Shown here piece after piece: positions 20,369 through 28,824 of a DNA stretch of 64,000 bases. Made by a program: the position numbers and the translations under genes. The notes under the pieces were generated by a model. It was not told the origin of the DNA, made no database searches, and was given only the letters and a program-made list of their open reading frames with translations. Positions within the stretch are counted from its first letter, which is position 1. The number at the start of each line of letters is the position of its first letter. The DNA is from Streptomyces sp. NBC_01716 (lineage in GTDB: Bacteria > Actinomycetota > Actinomycetes > Streptomycetales > Streptomycetaceae): the NCBI RefSeq assembly GCF_036248275.1, contig NZ_CP109181.1, positions 5,270,001-5,334,000 of the forward strand. The letters are read 5' to 3'.

Positions 20369-21817
20369 TCAGCTTTCGAGCGCGAGCTCTTCGGAGGCCG
20401 CGGCGGCTGCCTGCGCGGCGGCGCTACCCGGCCGCTTACGGGCCACCCAACCCTCGATATTCCGCTGCTGGCCCCGCGCTACGGCCAGCGAACCCGACGG
20501 CACGTCCTTCGTGATGACCGACCCGGCGGCGGTGTAAGCACCGTCCCCGACAGTGACAGGCGCCACAAACATGTTGTCTGAACCTGTCTTGCAATGTGAG
20601 CCGATGGTGGTGTGATGCTTCGACTCACCGTCGTAGTTGACGAACACACTCGCCGCACCGATGTTCGTCTGCTCGCCGATCGTCGCGTCACCCACGTAAC
20701 TCAGGTGCGGCACCTTCGAACCGTCGCCGATCGTCGCCTTCTTCATCTCGACGAACGTCCCCGCCTTCGACTTCACGCCGAGCTTGGTGCCGGGACGCAA
20801 GTACGCGAACGGGCCCACCGCGGCACCCGCGCCCACCTCCGCGTCGATGGCCACCGTGTTGTCCACGCGGGCGCCCTCGCCCACCATCGTGTCCGTCAGA
20901 CGGGAGTTGGGGCCCACCTCCGCGCCCTCCGACAGATGCGTCGAACCGAGCAGCTGCGTGGCCGGATGCACGATCACGTCCGGTTCGTACGTCACCGTCA
21001 CATCGATCAGCACCGATCCCGGATCCACCACGGTCACACCGGCGGCCATCGCCCGCTCCAGCAGCCGCTCGTTCAGCAGCCGGCGCGCCTCGGCCAGCTG
21101 TACGCGGTTGTTGATGCCCAGGATCTCGCGGTGGTCGGCCGCGACCGAGGCGCCGACGCGGTGCCCGGCCTCGCGCAGGATGCCGAGGACATCGGTCAGA
21201 TACTCCTCGCCCTGGCTGTTGTCCCTGCTGACCTTGCCGAGCGCGTCCGCGAGCAACTGCCCGTCGAAGGCGAACACTCCGGAGTTGATCTCCCGCACCG
21301 CGCGCTGCTCGTCCGTCGCGTCCTTGTGTTCCACGATCCCGGTGACCGCGCCGCTCGCCCCGTCCCGCACGATGCGCCCGTACCCGGTCGCGTCCGGCAC
21401 CTCGGCGGTCAGCACGGTGACGGCGTTGCCGTCGCTCTCGTGCCGCTCGGCGAGCGCGGCGAGCGTCGAGCCGGAGAGCAGCGGGGTGTCGCCGCACACG
21501 ACGACGACCGTGCCGTCGGGGGCCCGGCCCAACTCCTCCAGCGCCATCCGTACGGCGTGCCCGGTGCCGTTCTGCTCGGCCTGGAAGGCGGCCCGCACCC
21601 CGTCGTACGTACCGGCCAGATGCCCCTCGACCAGCTCCCGCGCGTGCCCGACGACGACCACGAGCTGCTCGGGCTCCAGCTCGCGCGCGGCGGAGACGAC
21701 ATGACCGACGAGCGAGCGCCCGCAGATCTCGTGCAGAACCTTGGGGGTCTTCGACTTCATGCGGGTGCCCTCACCCGCTGCGAGGACGACGACGGCGGCC
21801 GGGCGGTTGACGCTCAC
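20369..21817 (-). CDS. glmU: Bifunctional GlmU: GlcN-1-P acetyltransferase / GlcNAc-1-P uridylyltransferase
   Basis: Encodes 482 residues starting at 21817. It makes UDP-GlcNAc for peptidoglycan. The N-terminal uridylyltransferase domain carries the nucleotide-binding motif VLAAGEGTRMKSKTPKVLHE near residue 11. The C-terminal half is a left-handed beta-helix acetyltransferase with hexapeptide repeats and the conserved VGDATIGEQTNIGAASVFVNYDG. The tail after KRPG (SAAAQAAAAASEEL) is a low-complexity extension common in actinobacteria. It is the first gene of the glmU-prs direction and sits just downstream of tRNA-Gln. Confidence 0.97.
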   Translation of the reverse strand: MSVNRPAAVVVLAAGEGTRMKSKTPKVLHEICGRSLVGHVVSAARELEPEQLVVVVGHARELVEGHLAGTYDGVRAAFQAEQNGTGHAVRMALEELGRAPDGTVVVVCGDTPLLSGSTLAALAERHESDGNAVTVLTAEVPDATGYGRIVRDGASGAVTGIVEHKDATDEQRAVREINSGVFAFDGQLLADALGKVSRDNSQGEEYLTDVLGILREAGHRVGASVAADHREILGINNRVQLAEARRLLNERLLERAMAAGVTVVDPGSVLIDVTVTYEPDVIVHPATQLLGSTHLSEGAEVGPNSRLTDTMVGEGARVDNTVAIDAEVGAGAAVGPFAYLRPGTKLGVKSKAGTFVEMKKATIGDGSKVPHLSYVGDATIGEQTNIGAASVFVNYDGESKHHTTIGSHCKTGSDNMFVAPVTVGDGAYTAAGSVITKDVPSGSLAVARGQQRNIEGWVARKRPGSAAAQAAAAASEELALES

Positions 21818-21896
21818 GGGAATGCCCTTCGGCTTCGGATGCTTGGCGTGACGGACATCCGCAGGATACCGGGGGGTTTCGGGACGGAAACGAAGG

Positions 21897-21925
21897 CGGG
21901 TCCTGACCGGAAAGGTCAGGACCCG
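21897..21925 (-). terminator. Terminator after tRNA-Gln
   Basis: A perfect 12-bp inverted repeat CGGGTCCTGACC / GGTCAGGACCCG (21897-21908 and 21914-21925, loop GGAAA) lies 10 bases past the tRNA 3' end on the minus strand. Confidence 0.8.
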
Positions 21926-21935
21926 AACTTGGCGG

Positions 21936-22006
21936 CTCCCGGAGAAGGATTCGAACCCTCATTCAATGGACCAAAACCATTTGTCCTGCCCTTAGACGAT
22001 CCGGGA
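21936..22006 (-). tRNA. tRNA-Gln, anticodon UUG
   Basis: A 71-nt cloverleaf can be drawn on the minus strand. The acceptor arms are TCCCGGA and TCCGGGA (7 bp) with discriminator G. The anticodon stem is AATGG/CCATT with loop TTTTGGT, giving anticodon TTG. The T-arm is GAGGG-TTCGAAT-CCTTC. CCA is not encoded. The 5' end lies only 7 nt after the stop codon of the upstream HTH gene, so the tRNA is probably processed from a longer transcript. Confidence 0.95.
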
Positions 22007-22013
22007 TGGTTCA

Positions 22014-22712
22014 TCAATTATGTCCGCTTTTGAGGTCGGACAGAAGTGCCGCCCCTACTATGCCGTACCACCAGCCCTCGATGCGACGGTATAGGTCGGC
22101 ACTTCGCCCAATGTGGATCACCAAGCAGCCGTGATACGACTCACCGGTGTTCTTGCGAACGGTTGTCGGGTTGTGCTTCTTGAGCGTTGTCCTGCCGAAG
22201 CGTTCGGCGCCCGACCCGGTCAGATCCGCCCAGAACCTTTCCGCCTCGGTGACATCCGCGCTCTCGTGAATCATGACGTGGTAGGTGTGGCGCTGTCTCG
22301 GAATGCCGAGCAGGTCCAGCCAGGCCAGGAAGATCCTGATCATGCCCGGGTCGCTGTTCACGAACGCCACCCGCTCCCGCCGGGCGTGGGGCTTGTCCTT
22401 CGTGCCCTCGGCCCAGTACAGGCCGACCCCCAGGAGGAACAGCTCGCGCTCGGACATCGTTCCGATGCTTTCGGTGGCCCTGCGTTTCGTTTCCCGGCGC
22501 TCCTGCTCGCGCCGTTCGAGCGTCGCTTCCCATCCGCGCCTGGCGATCGCCGACGCCTCCTCGCGCGTGCGCCTCGGCGGCTTCGGTAGATCCCGTACCC
22601 ATAACGAGATCGAACTCTTCGAGCACCCGAGCTCGAGTTGAATCTGGTCGTACGTGAGCCCCTGGAGCCGTAGCTCCCGGGCTCTGTCGCGCAGGTCGCT
22701 TTTCGCGTTCAC
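22014..22712 (-). CDS. HTH protein with a LAGLIDADG-like segment, abutting tRNA-Gln
   Basis: Encodes 232 residues from the ATG at 22712. The N-terminus is a resolvase/Xre-like helix-turn-helix (RARELRLQGLTYDQIQLELG, then CSKSSISLWVRDLPKPPR). A basic helix (REEASAIARRGWEATLERRE, then QERRETKRR) follows. The C-terminal half contains ELFLLGVGLYWAEGTKDK and VAFVNSDPGMIRIFLAWLDL, which resemble the helix and downstream strand of LAGLIDADG endonuclease-like domains (as in WhiA relatives), although the catalytic acidic motif is not canonical. Its stop is 7 nt from the tRNA 5' end. Whether it is a regulator, a nuclease or a domesticated homing enzyme cannot be decided from sequence alone. Confidence 0.75.
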   Translation of the reverse strand: MNAKSDLRDRARELRLQGLTYDQIQLELGCSKSSISLWVRDLPKPPRRTREEASAIARRGWEATLERREQERRETKRRATESIGTMSERELFLLGVGLYWAEGTKDKPHARRERVAFVNSDPGMIRIFLAWLDLLGIPRQRHTYHVMIHESADVTEAERFWADLTGSGAERFGRTTLKKHNPTTVRKNTGESYHGCLVIHIGRSADLYRRIEGWWYGIVGAALLSDLKSGHN

Positions 22713-22933
22713 GTCCGCTCCCTCAGCATCTCGAAATCAGCGTATTTACCGTTGGTTGCTGCCATGTAGGAGATCATCGTCCGGAATCCGGACGTCCGGC
22801 TCGAATGTGTGGTCGGTTCGCCGGATCGTGTGAGCGGGGGCTGTTCCCCTTGTGTGAGGCCCGTTCGCGTGCTGAGCGCACTCGTCCCGCACTCCTCGGA
22901 AATTGGGTCGCGGGCGCCCGTAGGCTGGACGGC

Positions 22934-24250
22934 ATGACCACAACGGGGGCACACGAGGAGGCCGAGGGTTTGACCGCCCGCGGGCTCTGGTGGTGGAGAC
23001 GGCGGCGCAGTGTCGTGCTGGATGTGGGGCTGGCCGGTGTGTCGGCCCTGGAGTGTGCGTTCGAGGGGGTCCGGTTCGCGGGCAACGCGCAGTTGCCGGT
23101 GGCCCTCGGGGTGGTTTTCGGGGTGCTCGTCGGGTCCGTGCTGTTGTTGCGGCGGCGCTGGCCGATGGCCGTCGTGCTCGTCTCCATCTCCGTCACTCCC
23201 GCCGAGATGGGCGTGCTGCTCGGCGTGGTCGGGCTCTACACGCTCGCCGCCTCCGAGGCGCCCCGGCGGATCATCGGGTCGCTCGCCTGTATGTCGCTCG
23301 TGGGGACGCTCATCGTCGGCTTCGTACGGACGCGGCAGGACATCGTGGGCTCGGATCTCGCGTCGGCGACCCGCTGGTACATCCCGCTGATAGCCGTCTT
23401 CATGGCCTTCAGCCTGTCCCTGCCGCCCGTGCTCCTCGGCCTCTACGTAGGAGCCAGGCGCCGGCTGATGGAGAGCCTGCGGGAGCGTGCCGACAGTCTG
23501 GAGCAGGAGTTGTCGCTGCTCGCCGACCGGGCCGAGCAGCGGGCCGAGTGGGCGCGTACCGAGGAGCGGACGCGGATCGCGCGGGAGATGCACGACGTGG
23601 TGGCGCACCGGGTGAGTCTGATGGTGGTGCATGCCGCCGCGTTGCAGGCGGTGGCGTTGAAGGATCCGCAGAAGGCCGTGAAGAACGCCGCGCTCGTGGG
23701 GGACATGGGGCGGCAGGCGCTGACGGAGTTGCGGGAGATGCTCGGGGTGCTGCGGGCCGGGGAGCAGCAGGCGGCGCGGAAGGTGGCCGGTACGGTGCCG
23801 CTGGCCTCGGTGGGTGCCGCCGCCGCGGCTGCCGCTGCCGCCGCGGCGGAGGACGGGCCCGGTATGGGTGACATCGAGACGCTGGTGGGTCAGTCGCGGG
23901 ACGCGGGGATGGTGGTGGAGTTCGCCGTCCACGGGGAGTCGCGGGCGTACGCGCCGGAGGTGGAGCAGACCGCGTACCGGGTGGTGCAGGAGGCGCTGAC
24001 GAACGTCCACAAGCACGCGGCCGGGTCGAAGGTGATGGTGCGGCTTGCGCACCGGGAGGCCGAGATCGCGATGCAGGTGGAGAACGGCCCGTCGTACGGA
24101 GTCGCCGACGCCGGCCTGCCCAGCGGCGGCAACGGCCTGGTGGGGATGCGCGAGCGGGTGCACGCGCTGGGCGGGGTGTTCGTGTCGGGGGAGACGGACG
24201 CGGGCGGTTTCCGGGTCTCGGCGGTGCTGCCGGACCGGGCCGCGGCGTAG
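22934..24250 (+). CDS. Orphan sensor histidine kinase (HisKA_3 type)
   Basis: Encodes 438 residues from the ATG at 22934. The N-terminal half has several membrane segments (VALGVVFGVLVGSVLLL, AVVLVSISVTPAEMGVLLGVV and WYIPLIAVFMAFSLSLP among them). The dimerisation/phospho-acceptor helix is EERTRIAREMHDVVAHRVSL, with the His near residue 219. The ATPase part has VVQEALTNVHKHA (N box) and GNGLVGMRERV (G box), as in NarX/DesK-type kinases. A run of about twelve Ala residues near residue 295 forms a flexible linker. No response regulator gene is adjacent. Confidence 0.92.
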   Translation: MTTTGAHEEAEGLTARGLWWWRRRRSVVLDVGLAGVSALECAFEGVRFAGNAQLPVALGVVFGVLVGSVLLLRRRWPMAVVLVSISVTPAEMGVLLGVVGLYTLAASEAPRRIIGSLACMSLVGTLIVGFVRTRQDIVGSDLASATRWYIPLIAVFMAFSLSLPPVLLGLYVGARRRLMESLRERADSLEQELSLLADRAEQRAEWARTEERTRIAREMHDVVAHRVSLMVVHAAALQAVALKDPQKAVKNAALVGDMGRQALTELREMLGVLRAGEQQAARKVAGTVPLASVGAAAAAAAAAAAEDGPGMGDIETLVGQSRDAGMVVEFAVHGESRAYAPEVEQTAYRVVQEALTNVHKHAAGSKVMVRLAHREAEIAMQVENGPSYGVADAGLPSGGNGLVGMRERVHALGGVFVSGETDAGGFRVSAVLPDRAAA

Positions 24251-24264
24251 CGGCCTTCCGGCGC

Positions 24265-24753
24265 TCAGTCCGAGGTGAGCCGCTGCGGCTGCGTGCCTGT
24301 CACCAGCGCCGCCAGGGCGTGGTCGATGTGCGGGCCGAGGAACCAGTCGCCCGTGTGGTCGATGGAGTAGACGCGCCCCGTGGCGTCGACGGCGAGTACG
24401 GCCTGGCCGTCGCCCTCCTCGCCGATCGGGCTGATCTCCGTGTCGAGGGAGCGTCCGAGGTCGCCGAGCGTACGGGCGAAGTGGATGCCGGCCAGCGGGT
24501 CGAACCGTACGGTCGTCGGCGCGATCTGCCGCCCCGGTCCAGGCCCGGTCACGGACAGCCCGCCGAACTCCGCCCAGATCTCCACGACGGCGGCGAACAC
24601 GGCGTGCACGTGTCCCGCGGGGGTGATGTGGGCGCGCAGCGTGTCCGCCCACTCCTCGGCCTGCCGCATGTCCCAGCGGCCCGGCTGCCAGCCGGCCTCG
24701 CGCAGGGCGACATCGACGGCGACGGGGAATCTGGTGGTGGTGAGGTCGGGCAC
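24265..24753 (-). CDS. SUKH-3-type immunity protein
   Basis: Encodes 162 residues from a probable GTG start at 24753. The fold signature of the SUKH-3 family is visible: ALREAGWQPGRWDMRQAEEWAD, AEFGGLSVTGPGPG, the FDP (RFDPLAG) motif and VLAVDATGRVYSIDHTGDWF. SUKH proteins usually neutralise co-encoded nuclease or deaminase toxins. The gene starts 7 bases after the stop of a YwqJ-like deaminase gene on the same strand, so the two form a likely toxin-immunity pair. Confidence 0.85.
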   Translation of the reverse strand: MPDLTTTRFPVAVDVALREAGWQPGRWDMRQAEEWADTLRAHITPAGHVHAVFAAVVEIWAEFGGLSVTGPGPGRQIAPTTVRFDPLAGIHFARTLGDLGRSLDTEISPIGEEGDGQAVLAVDATGRVYSIDHTGDWFLGPHIDHALAALVTGTQPQRLTSD

Positions 24754-24760
24754 GGGGTGG

Positions 24761-25381
24761 TCAGCCGTTCTGCGTCGGGTCGACGGGGCGTACGCCGAAA
24801 TGGGCGAGCATCGCCGTACAGGAGCGGCAGGGCGGCGCGTAACTGCCGTGGAGCGGGTCGCCGTCCTCCCGGATACGGCGTGCGGTGAGTTTGCCGTGTT
24901 TGAGGGAGCGGCGGGCCTCGCCGTGGGTGAGGGCCTTGCGCTGGGCCCGCTTGGAACGCGAGCCCTCGACGGCGGCCAGATGCCGGGACAGCAGGATCGT
25001 CTCGGGGCAGCGGCCGGTGAATCGTTCCCGCTGGCCGCTGGTGAGGGTGTCCAGGAAGTCCTGTACGAGGGGGTGCAGGGCGGGCGGCTGGTCGGCCTTG
25101 CCCGCGGTGCACGTGAGATTTTCGCCACGCACGGAGAGCGCGGCGGCCACGGCGGGCAGGATGCCGTCGCGGCGCTGGCGCAGGGCCGGCGGGCGGTGCG
25201 GTTCGGTGCTGCTCCAGCTCAGGCGCGGATCTCCGGAGGCGTCACCGGCCGGGGGGTCCGGTGCCCCGAGTCGTGGATCCCCCGATGTGTCCTGTTGTGC
25301 TGTGTGCAAAGCGTCGTCCCTCTCTGCGCAATCCCCACGCAATCCCCCGAGTTGCGGGGGACAGCCTGCCAAATGTGACAT
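24761..25381 (-). CDS. YwqJ-like putative nucleic-acid deaminase
   Basis: Encodes about 206 residues if the ATG at 25381 is used; a GTG further upstream (25459) is possible and neither has a clear ribosome binding site. The C-terminal two thirds match the YwqJ-type deaminase fold: LHPLVQDFLDTL, then GRCPETILLSRHL with Cys-x-Glu as the first zinc/catalytic motif, and SYAPPCRSCTAMLAHFGV with the PCxxC second motif. These domains are usually toxin tips of polymorphic systems. Here the domain is short and has no secretion leader, and it is followed by a SUKH-3 immunity gene. Substrate unknown. Confidence 0.75.
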   Translation of the reverse strand: MSHLAGCPPQLGGLRGDCAERDDALHTAQQDTSGDPRLGAPDPPAGDASGDPRLSWSSTEPHRPPALRQRRDGILPAVAAALSVRGENLTCTAGKADQPPALHPLVQDFLDTLTSGQRERFTGRCPETILLSRHLAAVEGSRSKRAQRKALTHGEARRSLKHGKLTARRIREDGDPLHGSYAPPCRSCTAMLAHFGVRPVDPTQNG

Positions 25382-25572
25382 GCCGTGGGGAAGTCGGGGC
25401 GGTATCGGGGCGCGGCGCCGTCGCTGCGTGACCTGGGGTGACCGCGTTGTCACCGGCACCCGAACGGGGGTAACGGGAGCCGGTGGTGCAGGAGGCGGAG
25501 GGGCGGCGTCCCCTATTGCCTCACCGCATAGGCTGTGTCGAACCAGTCAGAAGCCAGCAGGGGGCATCCGCC

Positions 25573-26550
25573 ATGACGACAGGTCGGCTCGGTCAGCAAG
25601 CCGCGCCACCGAACGCGGCCTACGCCGGGCAGGTCGTGCATTTCCCGGACCCGGTCCGGGCCTCCCGCCACCCCAGGGGTGTGCCGGTGGACGGCAACGG
25701 CTTTCCGGACTTCTCGCCGTACGCGCGCGCCGCCGCCGAGATCGCCGAGCCTCCCGAGGGTTTCGGCGTGGACGAACTGCGGCTCACGGACTACGTGTCC
25801 GCCAACGCCGCGCTGCACGCGTCCGGCCATGACCTGTGGGACACCATCCCGGCCGTGGCCACTCCGCACGGCTGGACCTGGCACCACGCGGCGGGGTCGC
25901 GCCGGCTGCTGCTGGTGCCGGTGGAGGTCAAGGCGCTGTTGCGGCATCACGGCGGGCTGGCGACGACGCTGGTGGATCACGGCAAGCGCGGGACGCGGCC
26001 TCTTCAGGAGACGAGGCCGGTGCACTTCGGGCTGCCGAAGAGTTCGGTGTCGGTGACCGAGCAGCAACTGCTCGGTGTGGAGGAGGATCTCGGTTACCGG
26101 CTGCCCGGCCCGTACCGCAGCTTCCTCAAGGCGGCGGGCGGTTGCGCTCCCGTCGGGGCGGCGCTGGACGCGGAGTTGGGGCTGCTGGTGGACCAGCCGT
26201 TCTTCACGGTGCGTGAAGAGGCGGCGGTCAACGACCTGTTGTACGTCAACAAGTGTCTGCGGGACCATCTGACCAAGGACTATCTGGGCGTGGCGTTCGT
26301 CCAGGGCGGCATCCTGGCGCTCAAGGTCCGGGGGGATCAGGCCGGTTCGGTCTGGTTCTGCGCGTACGACGACGCGCGTGACCGCGACGGCTTGAGCGTG
26401 CGGGAGCGGGTGGAGCGCCTGCTGCTGCCCTGCGGTGCGGACTTCGACGCCTTCCTGTCGAGGCTGGCGGGCAATCCGCCGGAGCTGGACACGGTGGCGA
26501 ACCTGATGGTGGACGGCGGCTTCGCCCGCGCCGTCCCGGTGGAGGGGTGA
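25573..26550 (+). CDS. WHH/HNH-type nuclease-like domain fused to SMI1/KNR4 (SUKH-1)
   Basis: Encodes 325 residues from the ATG at 25573. The N-terminal half (about residues 40-130) reads DFSPYARAAAEI ... DELRLTDYVSANAAL ... PHGWTWHHAAGSRRLLLVP and ends in LLRHHGG. This is the layout of WHH/LHH nucleases of the HNH/Endo VII group, whose His residues hold the metal. The C-terminal half (about 155-310) is a SMI1/KNR4 domain (SVTEQQLLGVEEDLGYRLPG, then PYRSFLKAAGG). A nuclease-like domain joined to its usual immunity domain is odd; the protein may be a self-inhibited effector or a decoy. Its stop overlaps the next start by 4 bp. Confidence 0.8.
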   Translation: MTTGRLGQQAAPPNAAYAGQVVHFPDPVRASRHPRGVPVDGNGFPDFSPYARAAAEIAEPPEGFGVDELRLTDYVSANAALHASGHDLWDTIPAVATPHGWTWHHAAGSRRLLLVPVEVKALLRHHGGLATTLVDHGKRGTRPLQETRPVHFGLPKSSVSVTEQQLLGVEEDLGYRLPGPYRSFLKAAGGCAPVGAALDAELGLLVDQPFFTVREEAAVNDLLYVNKCLRDHLTKDYLGVAFVQGGILALKVRGDQAGSVWFCAYDDARDRDGLSVRERVERLLLPCGADFDAFLSRLAGNPPELDTVANLMVDGGFARAVPVEG

Positions 26551-28751
26551 GCGCGATGGTGACATTCGCTCAGGCGCAGGAACGCGCGGACGAGTGGGTC
26601 AACGGCGATGTGCCCGCGTATCAGCACCGTGAGGTGCGGGTACGGGAGTTCGAGCTGGGGTTCGTGGTGTGGGCGGAGGACCGCGCGGACGGTCCGAGGT
26701 CGGACGGCGGCGTCCAGCGGCTGGTGATCGCGAGGGACAGCGGTGAGGCGACGCTGTGGCCGGGGCTGCCGGTGGGTGAGGTGATCCGGCGGTACGAGGA
26801 GGAGTACGGGTCGCAGGCGGGGGCCCCGGAGCCGCCGCGGGCGCCGCAGCGTATCGATCTCAATCAGACGTCCTTCCTGCTGACGCCGCCGGAGTGGTTG
26901 CAGGACGCGGCAGACAAGCTGGGGACCCCGGGGGCTCCGGGTGCCGGCTCCGGCTCAGGTGCGGGTGCCCCGGGTGCCGGTGCGGCTCCCGCCGGGCCGT
27001 CCGTCCCGGCGCCGGCTCCCGTGCCGTCGAGTACTCCGGCCGGGGCGACCCCCTGGGCCGGTACGGACACCAACGCCGCCGGTGACGACGGCTCCGTGGG
27101 CCTCCCGGCGACGGTCTTCGCGCCGCCGCTGTCCGGCGTGGACGACGACAGTACGCCGCCGCCCGGTCTGGCGGCCGAGGCGCCGACGGCGCTGATGTCG
27201 GGCGGCAGTCAGCTGCCTCGTACGACGGTGGCCCCGGGCCTCGGCTCGTCGTCTCCCGCTCCCGGCAGCCCCGGTGACATCGCCGACGCGGCGACGAGCA
27301 AGGCGTCGTCGCCGCCGCGCGGCGCGCGTGGCGGCCCGCCGGCTCCGCCGGGCGCCCCGGGCGTGCCCGGCGCTCCGGCCGGTGGCTACCAGCCGACGCG
27401 GTTCGCCCCGCCCCAGGGTCCGGGCGGGCCAGGCACCCCGCCGCCTCCGCCGGGTGCTCCTGGTACGCCGCCGCCCGGTGTGCATCATGCGGCGACGATG
27501 TTGGCGGATCCGAGTCAGGGTGGTCAGCCTGCGTCGCAGGGTGGTCCGCGTCCGCCGGGTCCGCCCGGTCCGCCCGGTGCTCCGGGGATGCCGCCTCCTC
27601 CGCCGGGTGCGCCTGGTACGCCGCCGCCCGGTGGTGTGCATCATGCGGCGACGATGCTGGCCGGCCCCGGCGCCGTACCGGGTCCGCCGCCCGGCACCCC
27701 CGGACCGCCCGGTCCTCCCGGTGCGCCTCCCGGCCCCCCGCCGGGCACGTACGGCTATCCGCAGCAGGCCGGCGGCATGCCGACGGTCGGCCCCGGCTAC
27801 CAGGCCGTGCTGCGCTACCGCGCCCCCGACGGCTCCGAGGCCCAGCTCATCCGCCGCTCGGCACCCGGCACCCCGCACCCCGAGTGGCAGATCCTGCACG
27901 AGCTGCGCGCCATGAACGTGCCGCCGCAGCAGGTGCTCGAACTCCACACGGAGCTGGAGTCCTGCGAGCTGCCCGGTGGTTACTGCGCGCGGATGATCCG
28001 CGAGACCTGGCCGCAGGTGCGGATCACCAGCGTCGCCCCGTACGGCAGGGACCATTCGAGCCGTCAGCAGGGCATGCAGCATCTGCTCACCCACCAGGGC
28101 GAGTTGCACCAGGTCGCGGACGGTCCGGCGCGGCCGGCCCCGGTACGCGCCCCGCTGCCGCAGGTGCCGCCCGCGCAGCCGGTGCCGCCGGAGGCGATCG
28201 CGCAGGAGCTGGCGGGCGCGTTCGGCCCGCAGGGCATCTGCCGGTTCGACCAGCGCGCGGTGTCCCGTCAGGGCGTACCGGAGATCGTGGCGCGCACGCT
28301 CGTATGGGCGGGCCTGCCGGGCGACTTCGGCCCGTTCTTCTGGGCCCAGCCCCCGCAGCCGGTGGTGCCGACGCTGGCCGAGCTGGCCGCGCAGCGGCAG
28401 GTGCAGCCGGCGGCGGACGCGGGCTCGTATCTGGTGATGGGCAGCGACTTCGGCCGGGCGATCTGTGTCCAGTACGGCACGGCGCACATCATGGCCGTGT
28501 CGGTGGAGACGGGTCCGGGCGGTCAGACGATCCCGCCGCAGTTCGTCAATACCGGGCTGCCGGAGTTCACCCGCTCGATGGCGCTGCTCGGCCGCATGTG
28601 GCGGCTGCGATTCGGCCTCAATCCGGAACAGGCCGGCCGCTGGACCGTCGACTTCCAGGCACAGCTCGCCGCGATCGATCCGGCGGCGCTGTCGTCGCCG
28701 GAGAGCTGGTGGTCGGTGCTGCTGGAGCAGATGTGGGACGGGCTGCTCTGA
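26547..28751 (+). CDS. Fusion protein: Imm35-like, Pro/Gly-rich linker, deaminase-like, SUKH-4
   Basis: Encodes 734 residues from a GTG start overlapping the previous stop (GTGA). Residues 1-90 resemble an Imm35 domain (FELGFVVWAEDR ... RLVIARDSGEATLWPGLPVG). Residues about 95-410 are a Pro/Gly/Ala-rich linker with an internal repeat. About 420-510 form a deaminase-like domain with HPEWQILHEL near 443 and ELHTELESCELPGGYCARMI near 467, giving His-x-Glu and paired-Cys motifs. About 545-734 are a SUKH-4 domain (QGICRFDQRAVSRQGVPEI, then SYLVMGSDFGRAICVQ, then MALLGRMWRLR). It therefore combines toxin-like and immunity domains in one cytosolic chain with no signal peptide. Confidence 0.8.
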   Translation: MSAMVTFAQAQERADEWVNGDVPAYQHREVRVREFELGFVVWAEDRADGPRSDGGVQRLVIARDSGEATLWPGLPVGEVIRRYEEEYGSQAGAPEPPRAPQRIDLNQTSFLLTPPEWLQDAADKLGTPGAPGAGSGSGAGAPGAGAAPAGPSVPAPAPVPSSTPAGATPWAGTDTNAAGDDGSVGLPATVFAPPLSGVDDDSTPPPGLAAEAPTALMSGGSQLPRTTVAPGLGSSSPAPGSPGDIADAATSKASSPPRGARGGPPAPPGAPGVPGAPAGGYQPTRFAPPQGPGGPGTPPPPPGAPGTPPPGVHHAATMLADPSQGGQPASQGGPRPPGPPGPPGAPGMPPPPPGAPGTPPPGGVHHAATMLAGPGAVPGPPPGTPGPPGPPGAPPGPPPGTYGYPQQAGGMPTVGPGYQAVLRYRAPDGSEAQLIRRSAPGTPHPEWQILHELRAMNVPPQQVLELHTELESCELPGGYCARMIRETWPQVRITSVAPYGRDHSSRQQGMQHLLTHQGELHQVADGPARPAPVRAPLPQVPPAQPVPPEAIAQELAGAFGPQGICRFDQRAVSRQGVPEIVARTLVWAGLPGDFGPFFWAQPPQPVVPTLAELAAQRQVQPAADAGSYLVMGSDFGRAICVQYGTAHIMAVSVETGPGGQTIPPQFVNTGLPEFTRSMALLGRMWRLRFGLNPEQAGRWTVDFQAQLAAIDPAALSSPESWWSVLLEQMWDGLL
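27441..27656 (+). repeat. In-gene direct repeat in the Pro/Gly-rich linker
   Basis: Two near-identical copies of about 60 bp (27441-27500 and 27591-27656) encode PPPPGAPGTPPPG(G)VHHAATML. They lie in the linker of the Imm35/deaminase/SUKH-4 fusion and probably arose by slippage or unequal recombination. Confidence 0.85.
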
Positions 28752-28787
28752 CCGTACGGCGCTGAAGCCGGCCACGAACGCATGCGC

Positions 28788-28824
28788 CCGGGGCGCTCTC
28801 CGTGATTCACGGGGGGCGCCCCGG
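28788..28824 (+). terminator. Terminator hairpin after the fusion gene
   Basis: CCGGGGCGC (28788-28796) pairs with GCGCCCCGG (28816-28824), and an inner CGTG/CACG pair extends the stem. It lies 37 bases after the stop codon. Confidence 0.6.

Noticed and set aside
27441..27656. CRISPR-like repeat
   Set aside because: Two in-frame copies inside a Pro/Gly-rich coding linker, of unequal length and without spacers, so it is an in-gene duplication.
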